This document shows positions 6,202 through 11,308 of a DNA stretch of 11,308 nucleotides, one piece after another. The translations under genes were made by a program, and so were the position numbers. The stretch is taken from assembly GCA_016203765.1 (NCBI GenBank), contig JACQMB010000055.1, positions 1 through 11,308 on the forward strand, written 5' to 3'. Each line of letters begins with the position of its first letter. Positions within the stretch are counted from its first letter, which is position 1. The notes below the pieces were generated by a model, which saw only the letters and a list, made by a program, of their open reading frames with translations, had not been told where the DNA came from and did not search any database. The DNA comes from Deltaproteobacteria bacterium. GTDB lineage: Bacteria; UBA10199; SPLOWO2-01-44-7.

Positions 6202-6215
6202 AGAAAAATTTTTCT
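6202..6215. promoter_or_regulatory. Perfect 14-bp palindrome in the divergent region
   Basis: AGAAAAATTTTTCT is identical to its reverse complement. It lies 126-139 bp upstream of the predicted sigma-54 start, a normal distance for an activator site, and about 62 bp before the kinase start. It sits in an AT-rich patch (about 6200-6235) and could equally be a simple A/T tract. The rest of the divergent space (about 6104-6276) shows no convincing sigma-70 promoter or other element. Confidence 0.3.
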
Positions 6216-6276
6216 TTAATTTAAGCAACAAATTTGGCAGAATGCCGACAAGAATGGGGGAGACGGGATTTCGTTC

Positions 6277-7494
6277 ATGATTCAGGTCGCACCCATGATA
6301 CCTGCCTACTTTGCCGGCCCGGAGGCCCTGGCCGGCGCCTTTGCCTCGGGCATCCTGGCCCAGGAGGGAAATCAAACGTCTTTGACCGCCTTGGAAAGCG
6401 GTCTGCTCGCCGACGGATTCGCGGCAACCGATTTCCAGCGCGTGGTGGCCCTCTACCAAAAAACCGTGGCCGGCGGCGACCAAGCGGCCCGGAAAAAACT
6501 GGAAAAAGACATCCCCCAACAGATCCTCCGGCAAAGAGATAAAATGAAAGAGACATTGGCCAAAATCCGGATGGGTAATCAGGGAGGGGAACATAGGGTT
6601 GCTTCCGGCAGGGCCGCCCTGACCGCCGAATATTTGGCTCCGTTGCGGCAAAACCAGACCGACCAAACAGCTAAAGAGGAGGCGGCGCACTTTTACTATC
6701 CCGAAAAGGAGATCGGTCAGGGGGCGTTTGCAACAGTCTATGCCGGCAGGGATACGAACAACCGCAGAGTTGTCATCAAGGCGCTTGAAGGCCAGCCCCT
6801 CTCCGGTTCGGCCGTGGCCTTGGAAAAATTTCGACGGGAGATAGATATATTACGACGGCTGATCCATCCCAACATCATTGAAATACTGGATTGGAATACT
6901 AACGACAGTCCGCCTTTTTTTGTGATGGAATACGTGGATGGCAAAGGCCTGGATACCTATCTGGAGAAAGGTCCCCTCCCCTGGCCCCTTGCCAAAACGG
7001 TCGCCCTTCAGCTGGCCAGTGCCCTGGCGGTGGTCCATGCCGAAAATGTCGTGCACCTCGACTTGAAACCGAATAATATTCTTCTCCCTGACGAGGCCAT
7101 CGGTTCGATCCGGCTGATCGATTTCGGAATTGCGCGGGATCTGGATGAACCGCAACCCCCCGAGAAGAGCGACGTCACCTGGGGCACGCCGTACTACATC
7201 TCCCCGGAGCAAATAACGGGGAAGAAGGTCGATCCGAGGTCGGACATTTACAGCCTTGGGGTGGTTCTTTATGAAATGCTCACCGGGAAGCCCCCCTTTA
7301 GGGATGGAGCCCGAGAGGAAACATTTGCCATGCACCTTCAGGCCCCCCCTCCCCCGCTTCGCCAAGCCGCGCCCGGCGTGAATATTCCCCCCGGCGCCGA
7401 GGCCATTGTCTTAAAGGCCCTGGCCAAAAGTCGGGACCGGCGTTATCAAAGCATGGTTGAGATGTTCGCCGCCTTGCAGGCCTGTAGCGGGTGA
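6277..7494 (+). CDS. Soluble Ser/Thr protein kinase (Hanks type)
   Basis: 405 residues. The kinase domain occupies about 140-405: Gly loop IGQGAFATVYAG (146-157), ATP lysine K168 in VVIKAL, alpha-C Glu 188, catalytic loop HLDLKPNNILL (260-270), DFG at 282-284, SPE at 309-311, and DIYSLGVVLYEMLTGKPPF (323-341). All catalytic residues are present; the HRD arginine is Leu, so it is a non-RD kinase that may not need activation-loop phosphorylation. Residues 1-135 match no domain I know and look partly helical. There is no transmembrane segment or PASTA repeat, so it is probably cytosolic. Start ATG 6277 is uncertain (GGGGGAGA 12 nt upstream); ATG 6298 is an alternative. It is divergent from the pilus operon, and its stop is 2 bp from the stop of the convergent ATPase gene. 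Substrates are unknown. Confidence 0.9.
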   Translation: MIQVAPMIPAYFAGPEALAGAFASGILAQEGNQTSLTALESGLLADGFAATDFQRVVALYQKTVAGGDQAARKKLEKDIPQQILRQRDKMKETLAKIRMGNQGGEHRVASGRAALTAEYLAPLRQNQTDQTAKEEAAHFYYPEKEIGQGAFATVYAGRDTNNRRVVIKALEGQPLSGSAVALEKFRREIDILRRLIHPNIIEILDWNTNDSPPFFVMEYVDGKGLDTYLEKGPLPWPLAKTVALQLASALAVVHAENVVHLDLKPNNILLPDEAIGSIRLIDFGIARDLDEPQPPEKSDVTWGTPYYISPEQITGKKVDPRSDIYSLGVVLYEMLTGKPPFRDGAREETFAMHLQAPPPPLRQAAPGVNIPPGAEAIVLKALAKSRDRRYQSMVEMFAALQACSG

Positions 7495-7496
7495 TA

Positions 7497-8669
7497 TTAA
7501 AAAATCCGGCCGGCCCACAGCTCCCGGCAAAAATGCCGCCAGGGCATCATTTCAATACCGTCCATGGTCTTCCGAAGAGATTCTTCCCGGCTCACCACAA
7601 TGGCCCGCCGAACCTTGTGTTCTTCCTTTAAGGCTCGAAGTCCTTTTAAATGATTAGCACCAATATTTTTGGAGGACTTGAATTCCAAGCAGGTTTCCAT
7701 AGAGCCAATAATGAGATCGACCTCGTAGCCGGAGGCGGTTCGCCAAAAGGTCAAGTGTTCATCCCGGTCCCGATAGGTCATATAGGCACGCACTTCTTCC
7801 AGGAGAAAATGTTCAAAGGCATTTCCATAGATATCGGTTCCCTCCACAACTTGCTTGACTTCGGGATGCAGGTAATTCGCGATGCCGACGTCGAACAGAT
7901 AAAATTTTGCCGTTTCAATCAACCGCCGGTCTTTTTGCTTCCGCCACGGCTCCAACGCATGACCAATCAAGGTATCTTCCAGGATTTGATAATAATCGCG
8001 AACCGTACTGGGGGAAACACCCGCTTCACGCCCAACATTGGTGTAATTTAAGAGATGTCCGTGGGTTAAGGCAACGATTTCAAGAAATTTGGCAAAGGAA
8101 GGGATATTGCGGACAGTGGCCTCTTCAATAATTTCCTCTTTTAAGTAATTATTAACATAGGCCTTCAGCAATGGGCGCGGTTGATCCTCAAGATAATGGC
8201 GCGGATTCATTCCAAATTGGAGCGCCTTGTTCAAATTAAAATCCTTTATTTCAGCCGTCACCAGAGGAAATAGTTTAAAAGAAACAGCCCGGCCCCCCAA
8301 GAGATTTTTGGCCTCCCTTTTGAGTTTTCTGGCACTCGACCCGCACAAAATAATGCAGGTGGATGTATTTTCCAATAACCAATGAATCTCATCCAAAAGT
8401 GTTGGAATTTTTTGAATCTCATCGATCACCACAGTGGCCGGCCTTTGGGCCAAGACCTCTTCCCGCAGACGATTCGGCTGAAGAGTTAATTCTGTAAAAA
8501 GATCGGATTGCAACAGGTCATAGTACTTGGCCTTTGGGTATTTTTGCTTCAAATAAGTAGTCTTCCCTGTTCCCCTCGGCCCCCAAAAAAAAGCTGCCCC
8601 TGATCCCTTAACGGGATTTTTGGGAATTTTGATAGCTAAAATCCTTTTAAATTCAGCTAGTTGCTTCAT
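7497..8669 (-). CDS. AAA_14 / DUF4143 family ATPase
   Basis: 390 residues. The layout is that of the AAA_14-DUF4143 family: N-terminal ATPase with Walker A GPRGTGKTT (30-38), Walker B VVIDE (80-84) and sensor-1-like IILCGSSARKLK (106-117); a winged-helix-like segment NYTNVGREAGVSPSTVRDYY (208-227); and a C-terminal PD-(D/E)XK-like core with EVD (316-318) and EFK (329-331). Physiological roles of this family are largely undefined; it is common in accessory genome regions. ATG 8669 fits the family N-terminus (MKQLAEFKRIL); an in-frame extension upstream to 8900 runs through the promoter and the end of the transglycosylase gene and is rejected. No ribosome binding site precedes the ATG, consistent with a leaderless mRNA. 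The gene is visibly AT-richer than its neighbours, suggesting separate origin. Confidence 0.88.
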   Translation of the reverse strand: MKQLAEFKRILAIKIPKNPVKGSGAAFFWGPRGTGKTTYLKQKYPKAKYYDLLQSDLFTELTLQPNRLREEVLAQRPATVVIDEIQKIPTLLDEIHWLLENTSTCIILCGSSARKLKREAKNLLGGRAVSFKLFPLVTAEIKDFNLNKALQFGMNPRHYLEDQPRPLLKAYVNNYLKEEIIEEATVRNIPSFAKFLEIVALTHGHLLNYTNVGREAGVSPSTVRDYYQILEDTLIGHALEPWRKQKDRRLIETAKFYLFDVGIANYLHPEVKQVVEGTDIYGNAFEHFLLEEVRAYMTYRDRDEHLTFWRTASGYEVDLIIGSMETCLEFKSSKNIGANHLKGLRALKEEHKVRRAIVVSREESLRKTMDGIEMMPWRHFCRELWAGRIF

Positions 8670-8675
8670 AGACTT

Positions 8676-8704
8676 ATTATCATGATAATCAATGCCATTG
8701 TCAA
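8676..8704 (-). promoter_or_regulatory. Sigma-70-type promoter with palindromic -10 region
   Basis: On the minus strand TTGACA (8704-8699) and GATAAT (8681-8676) are separated by exactly 17 bp. The -10 ends 6 nt before the ATPase ATG, so transcription should begin at or next to the start codon. The -10 lies in a perfect 14-bp palindrome, ATTATCATGATAAT (8676-8689). The 9-mer TATTATCAT occurs on the plus strand at 8675-8683 and again at 8706-8714, 31 bp (about three helical turns) apart and bracketing the -35, suggesting a repressor site. The rest of the gap 8705-8766 shows no terminator hairpin. Confidence 0.7.
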
Positions 8705-8766
8705 CTATTATCATTAACCTTTTTGTTTGATCAGCGCAACACTTCGTGAAAATCTCTAAGATAAAT

Positions 8767-10434
8767 TTAAGGGGCGGAAACCACCAAAGATTTTCCCGGA
8801 TGGATTCGGCTGGTGGGGAGGTTGTTCCATTCCCTGAGGTCGGAGAGGGTGACGCCGTGTTGTCTGGCGATCCGCCAGAGATTTTCGCCTTGACGAACAA
8901 TGTGTTCTTTTTTGACCGGCTCCGGCTCGGCCGCTTGGGCTGACCGAATCGGTGAAATCATCAAAGTTCTGCCCGGACGGATTTTATTGTTTTGCAAATC
9001 ATTCCACGCCTTCAAATCGGAAACCGCCACACGATGTTGCCTGGCAATCTGCCACAAACTGTCTCCCCGTTTGACAACATACTTTTGTTCTTCCCTCTTT
9101 TGTCCCCGGTCCTCGGTCCCCAGTCCTCGGTCCGTAGTCCCTAGTCCGTGGTCCTTTTCTTCTTGTCCCCGGTCCGTAGTCCCTAGTCCGTAGTCCGTAG
9201 TCCCTAGTCCCTGGTCCTCCCCCAATTCCTCCCCCTCCCCGTTTTCCTTAAAATCCTTTCGAATCATGTATTCCACGCCGTCGAGGCGCTTTTTTTGAGG
9301 CGCGGGGGGAACGGTATTATAGGCCAGCAGATCTTTTTGGGTCCGTTCAGCCGAGGCCGCCACATAACCCCGCTTCGGCACGATCAGCCTTTTCCCCGGT
9401 CTGAGATAACGGGCGCTTCGCGCCGTCAAATTATTCGCGGCCATCAGACTATCTTTGGAAACCCCGTAGCGCCGGGCAATCTTCCAAATGGAATCCCCGC
9501 TCCGAATGGTATGATACACCACTCGCACCTTTTCCTCGGGCGGCAACTGCGCATAGGCCAGGTGAAAGACCTCTTGCGTGCCGGCAGGAATTTTCAGGGA
9601 ATAGACCCCCTGCGGCGTCATTTCCAGCGCCAGTTCGGGATTGAGGAGGCGGATTTCATTCACAGGGACGCCGGCCAGCTCGGCCGCCACATCGAGGCCC
9701 AAAGGACCGCGCACCGTGACCCTCTCAAAGGCCAGCGGCTCTTCATAGCGGACATGGCTGAAGCCATGGGCCTGCGGATTTTTGGCGATGATCATGGCGG
9801 CCAAAAATTTTGGGACATATTCCTTGGTCTCATTTCTCAAATAATGTTTGCGGGGCGCCGCGATTTGCCAAAAACTGCCGGAACGGGCCTGGTGCGTCGC
9901 CCTTTTGATTCTTCCCTCTCCGGCATTGTAGGCGGCCATGGCCAGATACCAGTCTCCGAAATCGCCGTAGAGTTTTTTGAGGTAGCGGGCCGCCGCCCGG
10001 GTCGCTTTTTCGGGATCTCTTCTTTCATCAACCCAGGAGTTTATGGCCAAACCGTAAATCCGGCCGGTCGGACGGATAAACTGCCAGGGTCCCACCGCGT
10101 GGGCCTTCGAATAGGCATAATTGGAAAAACCGCTCTCAATGAGGGCCAGATAGACCAGATCCTGCGGCAATCCCTCTTTTCTCAAAATCTCACGCATGAA
10201 GGGGATATAGCGCCCAGAGCGGGCCAAGTAGAGCGAAAAGCGGGCATGATCCTTATACTGAAAGTGGTGAATCCATTTCTGGACCCGGTCGTTGTAAACA
10301 ACCGGAACGTCATACTTGGCCTTTACCGTTTCGACAGGATTAGAATAAGGACGCTTAACCACGGGTCCCTGGTGCGAACAGGAAACGGCGTATAAAACCA
10401 CAACGAGGAGCCCAATCGGGTATTTTGGTCCCAT
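8767..10434 (-). CDS. mltD: MltD-like membrane-bound lytic transglycosylase with three LysM domains
   Basis: About 555 residues. An N-terminal lipoprotein signal ends in a lax lipobox (AVSC, Cys 19). Residues about 75-220 form the family-1 SLT lytic transglycosylase domain: LALIESGFSNYAYSKAHAVG holds the catalytic Glu (about 100), with GPWQFIRPTGRIYGL and MAAYNAGEGRI following. It would cleave the glycan strands of peptidoglycan. Three LysM peptidoglycan-binding domains lie at about 307-353, 451-495 and 511-554. Between LysM 1 and 2 is a low-complexity linker (about 408-445) of GLGTTDY/GLGTTDR units encoded by DNA heptamer repeats. ATG 10434 has GGGAG about 10 nt upstream; GTG 10443 is possible but too close to that site. 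It begins 20 bp after the ftsZ stop, so the two are probably co-transcribed. Confidence 0.92.
   Translation of the reverse strand: MGPKYPIGLLVVVLYAVSCSHQGPVVKRPYSNPVETVKAKYDVPVVYNDRVQKWIHHFQYKDHARFSLYLARSGRYIPFMREILRKEGLPQDLVYLALIESGFSNYAYSKAHAVGPWQFIRPTGRIYGLAINSWVDERRDPEKATRAAARYLKKLYGDFGDWYLAMAAYNAGEGRIKRATHQARSGSFWQIAAPRKHYLRNETKEYVPKFLAAMIIAKNPQAHGFSHVRYEEPLAFERVTVRGPLGLDVAAELAGVPVNEIRLLNPELALEMTPQGVYSLKIPAGTQEVFHLAYAQLPPEEKVRVVYHTIRSGDSIWKIARRYGVSKDSLMAANNLTARSARYLRPGKRLIVPKRGYVAASAERTQKDLLAYNTVPPAPQKKRLDGVEYMIRKDFKENGEGEELGEDQGLGTTDYGLGTTDRGQEEKDHGLGTTDRGLGTEDRGQKREEQKYVVKRGDSLWQIARQHRVAVSDLKAWNDLQNNKIRPGRTLMISPIRSAQAAEPEPVKKEHIVRQGENLWRIARQHGVTLSDLREWNNLPTSRIHPGKSLVVSAP
9102..9154. 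repeat. Heptamer array A in the LysM-protein linker
   Basis: About 7.5 units of GTCC-NNR (GTCCCCG, GTCCTCG, GTCCCCA, GTCCTCG, GTCCGTA, GTCCCTA, GTCCGTG, then GTCC). Encodes HGLGTTDRGLGTEDRGQ between LysM 1 and LysM 2. Confidence 0.92.
9165..9217. repeat. Heptamer array B in the LysM-protein linker
   Basis: About 7.5 units (GTCCCCG, GTCCGTA, GTCCCTA, GTCCGTA twice, GTCCCTA, GTCCCTG, then GTCC), the same 53-bp length as array A and 10 bp away. Both follow a pyrimidine-rich CTT stretch, which suggests array duplication. Encodes QGLGTTDYGLGTTDRGQ. Confidence 0.92.
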
Positions 10435-10454
10435 GCTATACACTCCCTTATACC

Positions 10455-11308
10455 TTAATCCGCCCCTTTACGCAAGAAAGTCGGCACGTCGTATTCATCG
10501 TCGGCCGCCCCCTGCAGACCGATCTCCTGGATCAGGTCCCTCAGCCGAAACGGTTCTCCCCCCTCGGAGAGTTTTTTGTTTACGGAAAAATCGGCCACCT
10601 CCACGGCGGTGCCGTCTTCCTTCAGGGCCAGGCGCGATTGCATCGTCACAGTCTCCTGCGCGGCCCCCGGTTGAGCGTACGTGGAAGCCTTCTCCCTTTT
10701 ATACGGTGCAATACCGGCCACCTTTTTAAGCGGTTTGTTAAAACCGGTGGCAATCACGGTGACCCGGATATCCTCCTTCATATTTTCATCGATCACCGCC
10801 CCGAAGAGGATGTTGGCATCTTCATGGGCCTCTTCCTGAATCAACTTGGAGGCCTCACTGATCTCCTTGAGCGTCATGCCTGGCCCTCCGGTAATATTAA
10901 TGAGGACACCCGTGGCCCCGCGAATCGACATATCCTCCAACAGCGGGGAGGAGATGGCGCGGGTGGCCGCATCGATCGCCCGATGCTCGCCCCGGGAAAC
11001 GCCGGTACCCATCAGGGCCATGCCGGTCTCATTCATCACGGTCCGAACGTCGGCAAAATCGAGATTGATCAGACCGGGAATCGTGATCAAATCGGAGATT
11101 CCCTTGACCGCCTGATACAAAATATGGTCGGCCTGTTTGAAGGCCTCCAGCATGGTGAGATTATCACTGGCCAGGCTTAACAGTTTTTCGTTGGGAATCG
11201 TAATCAGCGTATCCACGACCGCCTTGAGTTCCGCGATCCCCTCATCGACATACCTGGACCGGTGCTTTCCTTCAAAGGCGAACTGTTTTGTGACCACCCC
11301 GACGGACA
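10455..11308 (-). CDS. ftsZ: Cell division GTPase FtsZ, 3' part
   Basis: The 283 C-terminal residues; the 5' end with the GTP-binding GGGTGTG motif lies beyond the right edge. The visible start (SVGVVTKQFAFEG) follows directly on that motif in FtsZ. Then come NLTMLEAFKQADHILYQAVK, ISDLITIPGLINLDFADVRT (carrying the T7-loop NLDFAD that completes the neighbour's GTPase site), MALMGTG, and a short linker leading to DVPTFLRKGAD, the conserved C-terminal peptide that binds FtsA and other division partners. FtsZ polymerises into the cytokinetic ring. The gene looks intact and ordinary. Its linkage to an MltD-like gene fits a division/cell-wall context. Confidence 0.97.
   Translation of the reverse strand, partial: SVGVVTKQFAFEGKHRSRYVDEGIAELKAVVDTLITIPNEKLLSLASDNLTMLEAFKQADHILYQAVKGISDLITIPGLINLDFADVRTVMNETGMALMGTGVSRGEHRAIDAATRAISSPLLEDMSIRGATGVLINITGGPGMTLKEISEASKLIQEEAHEDANILFGAVIDENMKEDIRVTVIATGFNKPLKKVAGIAPYKREKASTYAQPGAAQETVTMQSRLALKEDGTAVEVADFSVNKKLSEGGEPFRLRDLIQEIGLQGAADDEYDVPTFLRKGAD

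Noticed and set aside
6196..6225. Sigma-70 promoter for the kinase (TTGGTC-18 bp-TTTAAG)
   Set aside because: Only 3/6 and 4/6 matches to consensus in an AT-rich patch; not distinguishable from chance.
6229..6250. Plus-strand sigma-54 site for the kinase (TTGGCAGAATGCC)
   Set aside because: TTGGCA is present but no TTGC follows at the required spacing.
8705..8766. Rho-independent terminator after the transglycosylase gene
   Set aside because: Only a 3-bp stem (CAC-GAA-GTG) and no T tract after it on the minus strand.
8670..8900. 77-residue N-terminal extension of the DUF4143 ATPase
   Set aside because: It would read through the promoter and into the 3' end of the transglycosylase gene in an antisense-free but different frame with no family similarity.
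9102..9217. CRISPR array
   Set aside because: The units are 7 bp, contiguous and without spacers; no cas genes are present.
9295..10395. Long plus-strand open frame opposite the transglycosylase gene
   Set aside because: It has no recognisable motifs and mirrors a well-supported gene; GC-rich coding DNA often leaves the opposite strand open. The same applies to plus-strand frames at 194-931 and 865-1488.

Overview
The window comes from a Gram-negative bacterium: it encodes an outer-membrane secretin, a lipoprotein murein transglycosylase and FtsZ. Composition is moderately GC-rich. Gene content and style (Tad/Flp pilus locus, sigma-54 promoter, Hanks-type kinase, dispersed heptamer repeats) fit an uncultured deltaproteobacterial-grade lineage, but this taxonomic guess is weak because no rRNA or strong marker beyond the 3' part of ftsZ is present.

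Layout. (1) Positions 1-6103, minus strand: a compact Tad/Flp pilus operon reading right to left. It starts with a textbook sigma-54 promoter (6087-6103), then a four-helix-bundle (S23/IVS-protein family) gene, Flp pilin, a TadE-like pseudopilin, a TadG-like protein, a second small TadE-like pseudopilin, CpaB, the secretin CpaC, a CpaE-CpaF fusion ATPase, and the start of a TadB-type inner-membrane protein cut by the window edge. Every gene overlaps the next by 4-41 bp, three times through ATGA stop/start junctions, so translation is probably coupled. (2) Positions 6277-7494, plus strand: a soluble Ser/Thr protein kinase divergent from the pilus operon. (3) Positions 7497-8669, minus strand: an AAA_14/DUF4143 ATPase, AT-richer than its neighbours, with a near-consensus sigma-70 promoter placed so that its mRNA should be leaderless. 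(4) Positions 8767-11308, minus strand: the 3' part of ftsZ followed 20 bp later by an MltD-like lytic transglycosylase with three LysM domains, a cell-division/cell-wall pair.

How the genes work together. Flp pilin and the pseudopilins would be inserted in the inner membrane, processed by a prepilin peptidase (not in the window), assembled by the CpaF motor on a TadB platform, and passed through the CpaC secretin with CpaB as periplasmic partner.

The most unusual signal is a family of tandem heptanucleotide repeats (GTCCGTA and variants, both orientations) forming six arrays plus one single degenerate copy. They lie inside or at the edges of unrelated genes: they encode both sides of the CpaC signal peptide, most of the leader of a pseudopilin, a linker in the LysM protein, and the C-terminal tail of the four-helix-bundle protein. 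Two oppositely oriented copies bracket the four-helix-bundle gene as a 15/17 inverted repeat between the sigma-54 promoter and flp. This resembles the layout of 23S rRNA intervening sequences, which carry the same protein family.
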